Shown piece after piece: positions 54,777-64,000 of a stretch of DNA of 64,000 bases. Made by a program: the position numbers and the translations under genes. How positions within the stretch are numbered: position 1 is the stretch's first letter; every line of letters begins with the position of its first letter. The DNA comes from Peromyscus leucopus (lineage: Eukaryota > Chordata > Mammalia > Rodentia > Cricetidae), in contig NC_051075.1 of NCBI RefSeq assembly GCF_004664715.2, positions 24,865,215 to 24,929,214 on the forward strand, in the 5' to 3' direction. The notes under the pieces are model-generated. The model made no database searches, was not told the DNA's origin, and was given only the letters and a program-made list of their open reading frames with translations.

Positions 54777-55121
54777 CTTGAGGAATTGATTTATAGGACT
54801 GTGTACCAGAAAAAAAAAGGCAATTTTTGCATTGGGTTTAAAATCTTTGCTTTTCCATCTTGCTCCAAGTGCCTTGCCTATTTTTAGCCCCTCATACTTT
54901 GTATCTCTGTCGGGTGTCTTCAAGCTTTAGAAGAGATAGGGAATGATACAATTGTGCTGCTCCTCCGGGTCTAGAATCCTAGAGCACTGAAGAGATCTGC
55001 ATAAAGCCTCCAGCCCAGCTGGAGTGTGTAGGTGACATCTTCCACTGCCTTCAAAAGACAGGGGGGTTTGTACCAGATTCTCAGTCACTAACATTTTCAG
55101 TCACTAACATTATTCAAATTT

Positions 55122-55263
55122 AGATTTATTCATTTTTTGTATGCGTTTTGCCTGCATGCATGCCCTGTGCCCTCAGGTCAGAAGAGGGCATTAGATCACC
55201 TGGACCCAGCGTTAGGGATGGTTGTGAGCCACCACCTGGGTGCTGGGACCATCTCTCTGCTCC
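55122..55263 (-). repeat. B2/B3-type SINE
   Basis: 'cgttttgcctgcatgcatgc' and 'ggttgtgagccaccacctgg'. Confidence 0.85.
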
Positions 55264-55426
55264 CCTCATTCATTTGAATACTTGACAATGAGCTAATGAT
55301 TGAGCATTTACTCTGTAATAGGATAGTTACTGTCAAAGGGTGTGTTTCTTGAATTTGAGCTTGAGTCCCAAGCTTATAGAATTTTTATTGATTTTTAAGG
55401 AATCTATTTTTTGGAAAGGGTAGATG

Positions 55427-55536
55427 AGCTGGTCAGGATGGCATATGCTTGTAACTCCAGTGCCAGGGGGTAAGGCAGGAAGATTGAAAGTCCCGGGCTA
55501 GCCTGGGGTACATAGTGAGACCCTGTCTTTAAAAGT
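55427..55536 (+). repeat. B1 SINE, old
   Basis: 'gtcaggatggcatatgcttg' and 'tagtgagaccctgtcttta'. Confidence 0.8.
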
Positions 55537-55890
55537 TATATATTTATTAATTTATATCCTCTTCATTTAAATTCCATCCAAAATTCAAAGAGCTCTCTCA
55601 ATATTTTGTATATATTTGATGTTCTTCAGGTGTGTTACCTTTCTGTCAACGTTTTAGTGAGTTTTCTTTAAAATCTGTTATAATTTAAAAAAACTATCAA
55701 TCATATCATACTTCTGGCGTTATATGTTTATGGTTGTATTTTGAGCCCAGGAAACTTTAACCCAGAGGTAGGAGAGTATTGTTTTGACAGTTAGCCACAC
55801 TCTATGTTGTTGTTGCTGAGGGACCATGTAGACAAAAGTGGACTGTTGATTACGTTAACTCTCAAACTTGCCTCGCCATTTAAGAATGAA

Positions 55891-55989
55891 CCTGTTGGAG
55901 ACAGAGGCAGGGGGGTTTGGGAGTTCGAGGCCAGCCTGGTCTACACAGCAAGTTCCAAGACAGAAACCCCATCTTGAAAAAGCAAAAAC
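55891..55989 (+). repeat. B1 SINE fragment
   Basis: 'gttcgaggccagcctggtct' and 'aaaccccatcttgaaaaag', 5' truncated. Confidence 0.85.
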
Positions 55990-56134
55990 AAACAAAAAAA
56001 AATTAATAGGATTTCCTGTTAAAAAGAACCCTATATTATGGAATTATTTTCAGAAATAAACATTTTCTCACATATTGAATCTTTTTGATAATCTGACTAT
56101 TACATCAACTGGTAAGGTTTTTTTTTCCCCCCAC

Positions 56135-56534
56135 TTGGTATTGCTGAGTGAACCCCATGCCTTGTACATTCTAGGTAAGTGTTATATTTATTGCTAAGCT
56201 ACTTTCCTAGCTTTAAATTAAGGGGATTTCCCCAACTTTTCTCTTTCTACAGTATCTGTAAGCATATTCGTGAATAGGGACAATAGAGACCCCTTACCAA
56301 TTTTTCATTTCATCCTTTTTGAAAGCATTTATTTTTTTTAGATTTTATTATATTTTTATTTTATGTGTATTTGTGGTTTACGCACATTTATGTCTATGTA
56401 CCATGGGTGCAATGCCTGTGATGGCCACAAGAGGGTGTCAGATACCTTTAGACTGGAGTTACAGATAGTTGTTAGGTATCATGTGGGTGCTGGGATTTGA
56501 ACCTGCGTCCTCTGGTTGTTTTTTTTTTTTTTTT

Positions 56535-56572
<38 letters not shown>

Positions 56573-56931
56573 GCATTTGTACCATGGTGTCTGCCAGAGG
56601 ACAAGTGGCAGGAGCCAGTTCTCTCTTTCTACCCTGTGGTTCTGGGGGTGAAACTTAGGCCATCAGTTTGGGTAGCAAATGCCTTTACTCACTGGGCCTA
56701 AGGTGTAGCCCAGGCTGCCCTCCAGCTGGCGGTCCTCCTGCTTCTGCCTTTTAGCATCGCCGCCGAGTGTGCCTCCACACTGGCTCCTCACTTCTGTGTG
56801 GTTTATTGCCTCGGAGTCCAGGCCGTGCAGCGCTCACCGTATCGCCCAGACTGCCTCAGACTTAGGCTCTTTCTGCCTCCGTTTCCAAATGCTGGGATTG
56901 CAGCAGCCTCGTGTGGGGCCAGCTGGGCTTA
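56135..56931 (-). repeat. Cluster of reversed SINEs (ID-like, B2/B3-type, B2-superfamily, two old B1s)
   Basis: 56135-56213 ID-like; 56337-56514 B2/B3-type ('gactggagttacagatagtt'); 56515-56700 B2-superfamily with GT run ('ttctctctttctaccctgtg'); 56700-56760 and 56800-56931 old B1 ('gctgggattgcagcagcctc'). Confidence 0.65.
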
Positions 56932-57499
56932 GCTTCCGTTCTTCATCTCTTCGTCCACCAGCTCATTTTACTTTACTTACTGTGACAATAATATAATCAA
57001 TACCCAAACTATTAAAAGTGATTTCCTTATTTCCTTTAAGCTTAGTATTTAAAGTAACCTTTCCTTTTAGATTTGATTTATTGTTGTCCATTTAAAACAA
57101 AGATTGGGAGTCTCAAACTAGTCATTTCGTTTTCTTTCCACTTTTATTGTTTTGAGATGGTTCTTGCTGCGTTGTCCAGTCCATCTTCTTTCCTCACTCC
57201 CCTCCCCAGTAGTTTTAGACAACAGACAAAGGCCGCTGAGCCTGAAGTTTAATTGCATTTTTTTGTTGTGACTAAAGAGTGATACCAATTTAAAAAACAC
57301 CTTGGACTGGTATCTAGTTGAATATTACAATGTATATAAAGTCAAATAATGTGAATTTTCTGATTGCAGTCAAGGCCGGAGTGCATTTGATAGGTTATTG
57401 GAACATGAGCACTTCTAGAAAATAGTAATGCATGGGGGTGGCATGTTGCTCTTCTTTGTTGGGCATTTTAATTAATGTCTTAATTTTTGCTTTGTTAAG

Positions 57500-57627
57500 A
57501 CTTTATAAAGAACGGTTGAGTCAGGTGGATGCAAAGCTCCAAGAGGTCATAGCTGGTAAAGCACCAGAGTATTTGGAACCGCTGGCAACTTTACAAGAAA
57601 ATATGCAGATCCGCACGAAGGTCGCAG
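57500..57627 (+). CDS. BRMS1L: BRMS1L coding exon 3
   Basis: The acceptor ttgttaAG is followed by a frame reading [19 protein letters not shown], then [19 protein letters not shown] and TKVA, ending in one base before GTAGGA. It is 128 nt. This is the highly conserved coiled-coil/SDS3-like part of BRMS1L (QVDAKLQEV...APEYLEPL), recognisable across BRMS1, BRMS1L and SUDS3. The first base completes the CAA glutamine codon begun in exon 2. The longer open frame running upstream and downstream on this strand (57432-57710) is simply this exon plus intron read-through. Confidence 0.96.
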
Positions 57628-58388
57628 GTAGGAGCGTGAGACATTTTGTACACTTTGTGACGCTTTGGTTCTGTGGCGTTGTTTGGGTGAATATGTTGCG
57701 GATGGCATAGGTCCAGGTATCTGCTACCCTCCTTGATGGTTCAGACAGCTGATTATGTCCCCAGGCCGCCTGTGACTTGGCCTTGAGTAGCCCATCTAGA
57801 GTTACCTGCTTGCCAGTCTGCATGTGCACATGTGCATGGTCTTGCTGCCTGTTTTATGTCCCCTTGTTCCCTGTGAGGCCAGCACTTGGCCTCTGCCCAT
57901 TGGGAGCACTCTCAAATGGTCTGCCTTGTTCTGTCCCTCACACAGTTAGTCGTCTTCCAGCTTTGGACTCTGAAGAGACTAGTTTGGATACAGTAAAGTA
58001 TCCATTTCTTGCTTTGGTTATGTATGCCCGATGAAACCAGAGTTTATTGTCTGTCTCTCTTCTGTTAGGAGAAACCTGAGGATTGTTTTCATCAGAAAAG
58101 GATTGTGCTTTTTATTTTGACCATTTTCTAGCGAACATTTAGGAGTGTTCTTAGAAGTATGAGGCACAACAAAAAGTAGCCATGTGATTTCTTCCTAGCT
58201 CACGAACTCTTACTTTCTCATCTTCCTTGTTATGCGTTTTGACTGAGTCTTTTTTTCCCAAGGGTAAAGTTGGAATCACTTGTGCCTTTCTTATTGAGTC
58301 GTCTTATAAACTATGTGGAGACGACGGTAGGGAAGCACTGAGGACGCTGTATTGCCGACATAATCAGAATCACTGTGCTTGGTTGCAG
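57628..58388 (+). other. BRMS1L: BRMS1L intron 3
   Basis: 761 bp, with no repeat family recognised. This is the most repeat-free stretch of the locus. Confidence 0.9.
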
Positions 58389-58468
58389 GCATCTATAGAG
58401 AGCTCTGCCTGGAGTCTGTGAAGAACAAATACGAATGTGAGATCCAGGCTTCCCGCCAGCACTGTGAG
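58389..58468 (+). CDS. BRMS1L: BRMS1L coding exon 4
   Basis: After acceptor ttggttgcAG the frame continues [20 protein letters not shown] then ASRQHCE, ending exactly on a codon before GTACCG. It is 80 nt. Exons 1-4 add to 441 nt, i.e. 147 codons with no frame break; the family protein is about 323 residues, so roughly the N-terminal 45% is in this window. The next exon should begin with SEKLLL-type sequence. I did not see it between 58469 and 64000, so intron 4 is longer than 5.5 kb. This exon sits only 761 bp after exon 3, in the most repeat-poor part of the locus. Confidence 0.95.
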
Positions 58469-59107
58469 GTACCGTCCCGTCTCACTGTAACCGCATCTCT
58501 CGAGTCCTTCTGAGTCAGTCAGGGAAACAGCGTTCAGGGGTTCTCTAGCTCCTCACGGGGGTGAGTGTAAAGGAGCGCAGTTCTCCTGGAGGCTGGACTG
58601 GAGACGGGACTCAAAGGAGCACAGGAAAGACTCGGGATCATTTCAGAAGTTTTGCAGCTGTTACTTTAAAAAGTATTTACATTATGGTGCTGGAAACGGT
58701 CCTAGAGCCCTGTACAGGCAAGTGCCGCAGCGCTGGGTGCAGCCACAGCCCGAGACTGTTACTTCAGAGAAGTAGGTAGTGATCGGTCATCAGACAACTG
58801 AAATTATAGCATTACTAGCACAATATAGAACTTTAGGCCAAGAATGTATATGCCCTAGTGCAGCTAGAGCATCGGGCTGTAGAATTAATTTTTGACTGTC
58901 TGAACTGGTGTCCACATTTTAGGGTAGCATTTTCTATGAGAAAAAAATATAGGTGCGTTTTCTTTATGTCGTGTTGATATTGAACAGTGTTTAGGATCAT
59001 CATGCTAATTTTTCAAATAACTTCATAAGACTTAAATATCTTAAAAGGCTGAGACAATAAATAAGGGGACAAGTTCTAGAATGACTCCTATTTTTAATTA
59101 AAAATAT

Positions 59108-59315
59108 TATTTTATGTAAATATGTGTTTTGCCTGAATGTATGTCTGTGTACCTGTGCATGCCTGGTATCCTCGGAAGCTGGAAGAGAGCATTGGATTCC
59201 CTGGGACTAGAGTTACAGATGGTTGTGAGCCACTAGTGGGTGCTGGGGATTTAACCTGGGACTTTTGCAAGGCCAGCAAGTGCTCTTAATCACTGAACCA
59301 TCTCTCCAGCCCCTA
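59108..59315 (-). repeat. B2/B3-type SINE
   Basis: 'gtgttttgcctgaatgtatg' to 'gaaccatctctccagcccc'. Confidence 0.9.
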
Positions 59316-59377
59316 ACCCTCCTTATTTTAATATACCATATCCGAACAGGTATAAAAGCAGTGGCCCCTATTGCTTT

Positions 59378-59655
59378 TTTTTGAGACAAGATCTCAATGT
59401 GAATCCATACTTAGTTTGGAACTAGATATGTAGACCTGCTGTCCTTGAACTTCCAGAGATCTACCTGCATCTGTCTCCTGAGTGCTGGTTTAAAGGTGCA
59501 TGCCTTTAATGCACCACACTCAGACTATTGCTTTTTCCTCCTTCCTTCTTGAGACAGGGTCTTACTGTGTAGTACAGGCTGGCCTTGAGCTTTCCATCCT
59601 CCTGCCTCTGCTTCTTAAAGACAGTGATAACAGGTGTGCCACCATGCCAGGCACA
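59378..59655 (-). repeat. Two B1 SINEs in tandem
   Basis: 59378-59522 ('tttgagacaagatctcaatg') and 59528-59655 ('gagacagggtcttactgtgt'). Confidence 0.8.
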
Positions 59656-59854
59656 CTGGTAATATTTTGTTTAGATGTTTCGTTCCTTTGTTTATAAGTG
59701 AAATTTAGTTTTCAAATTTCAGGACTGTCTTTGATGTATAAGACAAAATAGGAATAATTGATATTTTCTGTGCTGTAGAAATAATGTATTTAAGACTTTA
59801 GCTGTAGCCCAATGAGTGTTAAGTATGAGTGTTAAGATTTAAAAATGTTTAGCT

Positions 59855-59965
59855 TGCTGTGCACCAAGTGTGTGCAGTGCCCAGGGAGGCCAGAAGAGGG
59901 CACTAGTCTCTCCTGAACTGGAGTTACAGACAGTTGTTAGCCTGCATGTTGGTGCTGAGTACACT
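59855..59965 (-). repeat. B2/B3-type SINE fragment
   Basis: 'ggccagaagagggcactagt' and 'gaactggagttacagacagt'. Confidence 0.75.
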
Positions 59966-60374
59966 GTGTTAGTTATCTCCAGTGGAGTACTTCCTTAGGC
60001 TTTCCTTGACTTCATGAGATCTCTTATTTATTTTTCATGATGCTGCAGATTTAATCTGGGGCTTTACTTGCTAATATTTAAGAGCAAGGTTTTGTAAATT
60101 TGGAATATCAATACTGATGCTGTATTTTTATTGAATTCTGCTGGAGAGTGCACAATTTTGATATGTTCCATTATTGGTGATGTTACTTGGATCACTTGAT
60201 TGGAATTGCAGCTTTCTCTAAGTAAACTTTAAAACTATGCAAACAACTTGTTTCTCATAACAACTTTCTATTAATTTGTTTGTGTTAATATAAAGTCATT
60301 GTTTCTTTATTTTTGTTTGCTTTTGTCTATTACTTCCTGAGGGAAATATGTTAAAATTTCTATGTGTGTATCTT

Positions 60375-60740
60375 AGTTAAGACTTTTATTGCTATGAAGA
60401 GAGAACATGACCATGGCAACTCTCATAAAGAAAACATTTAACTGGGACTGGCTTACAGTTCAGAGGTTCAGTCCATTATCATCATGGTGAGACATGACAG
60501 CATGCAGGCAGACATGGTGCTGGAGAAGGAGCTGAGATTCTACATCTTGATCTGCAGGCAGCAGAAGGAGACTGTGTACCACACTGGACATAGCTTGAGT
60601 ATATATGAGACCTCAAAGCCCATCCCTGCAGTGACACACCTCCTAATACTTCCCAAATAGTTCCACCAACTGGATACCAAGTGTTCCCACCTGAGAGCCT
60701 TTGGGGGCGGGCGGCTCTCACTCAACTCAGACAGTATCCG
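60375..60740 (-). repeat. Dispersed rodent repeat
   Basis: 'ttattgctatgaagagagaa', 'cagaggttcagtccattatc', 'gcaggcagacatggtgctgg' and 'cagtgacacacctcctaata'; the second copy is at 51285-51608. Confidence 0.65.
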
Positions 60741-60979
60741 TCTCTAACAGATGTATCTTTGTCTGGAGACAGTATTGAGGAGCTGTTCTCACAGCAGCTT
60801 CCAGGTGTGCGGTGTGTTGTTAGCGCCAGTGGTCACCCTGCTGTGCGGTAGGTCCAGGATCTCTCTTGTCTAAGTGTGGTGTCTGTTGGCCAGCATCTCC
60901 TGTCCCTTCCCATCCCCAGTGCCTGGTGACTCCCAGTCTACCCTCTGCTGCTGTGAGTTTGCTGCGCTCTTTCTTCCGA

Positions 60980-61255
60980 GTCTACATATAAGTAAGATAC
61001 CACAGCACTTGTCTCTCTCTGTCTGGTTTGTTTTACTTAGAATAAGGTTCATCCATGTCACAAATAACAGGATTTTGTTCTTTGTAAAGGCTAAATAATG
61101 TTCCACCATTATTATATGTCTATTTTCTATGTATCACATTTTCTTTATTCATTCGTCTGGGGGTGGTCAGTTAGGTTGATTATTCCGTAGAGTGGATATT
61201 GTGAATAACTCTGCAGTGAATGTGGGTGGTGTACATTTACGTCTTTGACATAGTA
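60980..61255 (-). mobile_element. Ancient L1 ORF2 3' fragment
   Basis: 'ggttcatccatgtcacaaat', 'acattttctttattcattcg' and 'gtgaataactctgcagtgaa' follow the reverse L1M-type ORF2 end. Confidence 0.75.
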
Positions 61256-61267
61256 TATTGTTTTCCT

Positions 61268-61625
61268 TTTTGGCTTTTCAGACAGTCCCCCTATTCACTG
61301 TGTAGCCAGAGATGACCATGAACTCCAGGTTTCCCTGCCTCTGCCTTCCAAGTGTTGTGATTCCATGTGCTCACCACTACACCCTGCTAGATGTTGTTAT
61401 TGTTGGCTAGTGTCAGTGGATTTAAAAATCAGTGTTTCCTCCCCTCTCCTCCCATCCCTTCCCCTCTCCCATCTCCTCTCCCCTTTTTTCCCCTCTTCCT
61501 CTTCCTCAAAACAGTCTCACTATGTATGTAGCCTTGGCTAGCCTGGAACTTATGTGGACAGGCTGGCTTCAAACTCACAGAGATCTTGCCTTCACCTCCC
61601 ACGTGCTAGGGGACAGGAATGTGCC
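61268..61625 (-). repeat. Two old B1 SINEs (61268-61390, 61505-61625) around a TCCCC-rich tract
   Basis: 'gtgtagccagagatgaccat' for the first; 'cagtctcactatgtatgtag' for the second. 61430-61500 is polypyrimidine. Confidence 0.7.
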
Positions 61626-61867
61626 ATTCATTATGCACAGCTTTTAATGAGATTAAAGATTTCTAATATCTCCTTATATCTCTATAAGTTTTTACTTAGT
61701 CACACACATCTTATAATTTTTATACATTTTAATAACTTTAATTTTTAACCTTTTTCTATCTCTGCAATAATGATTTTGATCTTGAGATCTAATTTGTCTG
61801 AGTAACAGCCATCCTAGTTTGATTTGGCCTGGGGGAGTTGGCTGCTAAATTTTTAATTTCTTTATTT

Positions 61868-62174
61868 TTTATCTTATTATTTATTTATATTTTATATACA
61901 TTGGTGTTTTACCTGCATGTGTGTCTGTGCGAAGGTGTCAGATCCCCTAAAACTGGAGTTACAGGCAGTTTTGACTGCCATGTGGGGTGTTGAATTGAAC
62001 TTGGATCCTCTGGAAGAGCAACCAGTGCTCTTAACCACTGAGCCATCTCTCCAATCCCTCTTTTTTTTTTTAGACAGGATTTCTTTGTATAGCCCTGGCC
62101 TTAAAGTCATATAGATCCGCCTGCCTCTGCCTCCTTAGTGTTGGGATTAAAGGCGTGAGCCACCACTGCCTGGA
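61868..62174 (-). repeat. B2/B3-type SINE (61868-62058) and B1 (62060-62174)
   Basis: 'aaactggagttacaggcagt' to 'ccatctctccaatccc'; then 'tagacaggatttctttgtat' to 'agccaccactgcctgg'. Confidence 0.85.
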
Positions 62175-62300
62175 TTGAATTTTTTTTCTAAGCTTTTTTT
62201 TTTCTTTTGACTTTGTATTATTCTGTATTGCTTTTCAAATCGCATATGCCTTTTATTCAAACTTTATCTGTTTTTTTATTTTTAGATTTATTTTACTTTT

Positions 62301-62487
62301 TTAAAAAAGATTTACTTATTTATTATGTATACAGTGTTGTGTCTGCATGTATCCCTGCAGGCCAGAAGAGGGAGCCAGATCTCATTTCAGATGGTTGTGA
62401 GCCACCATGTGGTTGCTGGGAATTGAACTCAGGACCTCTGGAAGAACAGCCAGTGCTCTTAACCTCTGAGCCATCTCCCCAGCCCCC
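62301..62487 (-). repeat. B2 SINE with 17-bp TSD
   Basis: 'ttaaaaaagatttacttatt' to 'gccatctccccagcccc'. AGATTTATTTTACTTTT is duplicated at 62284-62300 and 62488-62504. Confidence 0.95.
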
Positions 62488-62504
62488 AGATTTATTTTAC
62501 TTTT

Positions 62505-62523
62505 ATCTATATGTATGAGTGCC

Positions 62524-62574
<51 letters not shown>

Positions 62575-62716
62575 ACCATGGCCATGCCCGTGCCCACAGA
62601 GTGGAACTGGAATGACAGGCATTATGAACTGCCTGGTGCAGGTGCTGGAACCGAACCCCAGTTCTCTGCAAGAGCAGTAAGTGCTCTTAACCACCGAGCC
62701 ACCTCTCCAGCCACTT
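62505..62716 (-). repeat. B2/B3-type SINE with internal (GT)n
   Basis: About 23 GT units (62527-62572), then 'gtgctggaaccgaaccccag' and 'gagccacctctccagcc'. Confidence 0.85.
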
Positions 62717-62854
62717 TGTCTGTGTTTTAACTGGTAACTTTGGTTCACTGATATTTAGAGTGGTTGTTTAATACCAGTGTGTTTTCTTTTCTGTGTCTAC
62801 CTCTGCTTGTGCCACTGTGCCTGGCTCTTTCTGATTTGTTCCTTCTTTTTTGTT

Positions 62855-62864
62855 TTAAAGATTT

Positions 62865-62911
<47 letters not shown>

Positions 62912-63103
62912 GTGGTTTTGCCTGTGTGTTTGTATATGTACTGTGTGTGTGTGCAGTGCATGTGGAGACCAGAAGAGGGCATCAGATTGCCTGGAACTGG
63001 AGTTGCAGATGGCGGTGAGCTGCTATGTGGGTGCTGGAGCCAAAGCCAGGGTCCCTCCAAGAGCTGTGAGTGCTCTAGAGATAGCAGTGAGCCATCTCTA
63101 GCC
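62855..63103 (-). repeat. B2/B3-type SINE with internal (GT)n
   Basis: About 20 GT units (62869-62908), then 'gagaccagaagagggcatca' and 'tgagccatctctagccc'. Confidence 0.85.
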
Positions 63104-63139
63104 CAGTGACTTATACTTTGAATGCCTTGTCTTTAATAT

Positions 63140-63325
63140 TTAATTTTCATTTTAGTCCTTATTATAGCATTATGCCATAGGAATTATTTTAAGCATGTGA
63201 AATGGGGTCAATGAAACTGAGAGGTTGAGTGATTTACTCAGGCTCACATAATTAATGATCAGCAAAACCAGAATTGGTATCCTTTGTTCTTTCTCATTAT
63301 TCATGTACCTTGCCATTCAGTCTAA
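63140..63325 (-). repeat. MIR SINE
   Basis: 'aatggggtcaatgaaactga', 'gagtgatttactcaggctca' and 'accagaattggtatcctttg' form the reverse MIR core. Confidence 0.75.
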
Positions 63326-63689
63326 ACTTCATCAGTCAGGGCTTTTTGTCTGCTTATTTTGTAGTTCTTATATTTGACTTACAGAGAAGTAAGTGAGAGT
63401 CAAGAGAAGGAGAAAGGCGGAAGACACGGTTCCACGTGTCTCTGTCTGCTTGAGTAGCAGCAGGTAGGGAGGAGCAGCCTGGCTTTGAGACTAGACGCGT
63501 GCATACGGGTACACATGCAGAGAGTGTACTGCTACTTTGCTGAGGGATAGAGGCAGCAGAGAGGATGTGTCAAATTAGGAGATTGAAGTGTAGAGTACTA
63601 GTGTCCCACTTGAAGAAGGCTGGGGAAGCTTTATTTAGGCCAGCTCTTTGAGCCTCACTACAAGGCTTGCAGTGACTATCAAGATTGGA

Positions 63690-63879
63690 CAGCAGTGGCT
63701 AGGGATAGAGCTCAGTTAGCAGAGTGCTTGCCACACACACGCACAGAGCCCTCAGGTTCATCCTCAGCGACTCATAAAACTGGGTATGGAGGTAGCATGT
63801 GCCTGGAACCCAGCACTTGGGAGGGGGAGGGGGAGGGGGAGGACTAAGGACCAGCATGGGCTACATGAGACTGTCCCTG

Positions 63880-63930
<51 letters not shown>

Positions 63931-63946
63931 TGTATTGATTGATTGA
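63690..63946 (+). repeat. ID-B1 composite SINE with (GGGGGA)n, (CA)n and (TTGA)n
   Basis: 'gatagagctcagttagcaga' (ID-like), then 'tgcctggaacccagcacttg' (B1), with a GGGGGA run inside and about 22 CA units at the tail. Confidence 0.7.
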
Positions 63947-64000
63947 TTTAGTAGCAGGTGGGAGCCAGGACTCAGAGGCCTTCAGAGTCAGTCCAGCTTC

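Larger units (their letters stand above)
48643..57499 (+). other. BRMS1L: BRMS1L intron 2
   Basis: 8.9 kb from GTAAGT to TTGTTAAG. It contains a 1.3-kb L1, a solo LTR and many SINEs. 48660-48935, 53860-54155, 54785-55120, 55540-55885 and 57000-57499 look single-copy, with no exon recognised. Confidence 0.9.
58469..64000 (+). other. BRMS1L: BRMS1L intron 4 (partial)
   Basis: Starts GTACCG and runs off the window. It carries the SINEs and ancient L1 listed. 58469-59100, 59970-60370 and 63330-63680 look single-copy. Exon 5 was not found. Confidence 0.8.

Noticed and set aside
58469..64000. Search for BRMS1L exon 5 (expected SEKLLL start).
   Set aside because: No acceptor followed by this reading frame was seen, so the exon probably lies beyond the window.

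Overview
The window is nuclear DNA from a muroid rodent, most likely a cricetid (hamster, vole or deer-mouse group). Its B1 SINEs carry the internal variant 'ccaggaaaggcgcaaagc'. It also has B2/B3-type SINEs, B1-ID dimers, an ID element, rodent L1 3' ends, URR1-like hAT transposons and mys-like/ERVK-type LTR elements. The species call is an inference from repeat types.

Two real protein genes are present, head to head about 30 kb apart. RALGAPA1 (Ral GTPase-activating protein, catalytic subunit alpha-1) lies on the minus strand. Only its first coding exon is inside (12520-12625, 35 codons plus one base), under a strong CpG island at about 12.29-13.06 kb. Everything from 1 to 12519 reads as RALGAPA1 intron 1. 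BRMS1L (a SIN3/HDAC co-repressor subunit) lies on the plus strand, with coding exons at 43602-43743, 48552-48642, 57500-57627 and 58389-58468. They join in frame to give the first 147 residues; the remaining exons lie beyond 64000. Its promoter is a CpG island with two CCAAT boxes, a GC box and two oppositely oriented ZNF143-type motifs. I found no tRNA, rRNA, CRISPR array or bacterial-type system.

The rest is intron and intergenic DNA rich in transposons, and the layout of insertions is the interesting part. The 23.7-34.0 kb block is a stack of L1 pieces cut by LTRs, B1s and DNA transposons. It includes a twin-priming (5'-inverted) L1, a short mys-like provirus whose 5' LTR is mostly deleted, and two solo LTRs of one family in inverted orientation. 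At 38.1-42.2 kb one B2/B3-type SINE was hit twice, once by a solo LTR and once by a mys-like element. That element starts at its primer-binding site, lacks any 5' LTR, and still has a perfect 6-bp target-site duplication. It looks like an integrated reverse-transcription intermediate and is the best finding here. A four-copy 60-bp minisatellite (35.76-36.00 kb) and many CA, GA, GATA and pentanucleotide microsatellites complete the picture.

No new protein-coding system is evident. Most open frames in the window are translations of microsatellites, SINEs, L1 fragments or CpG-island sequence.
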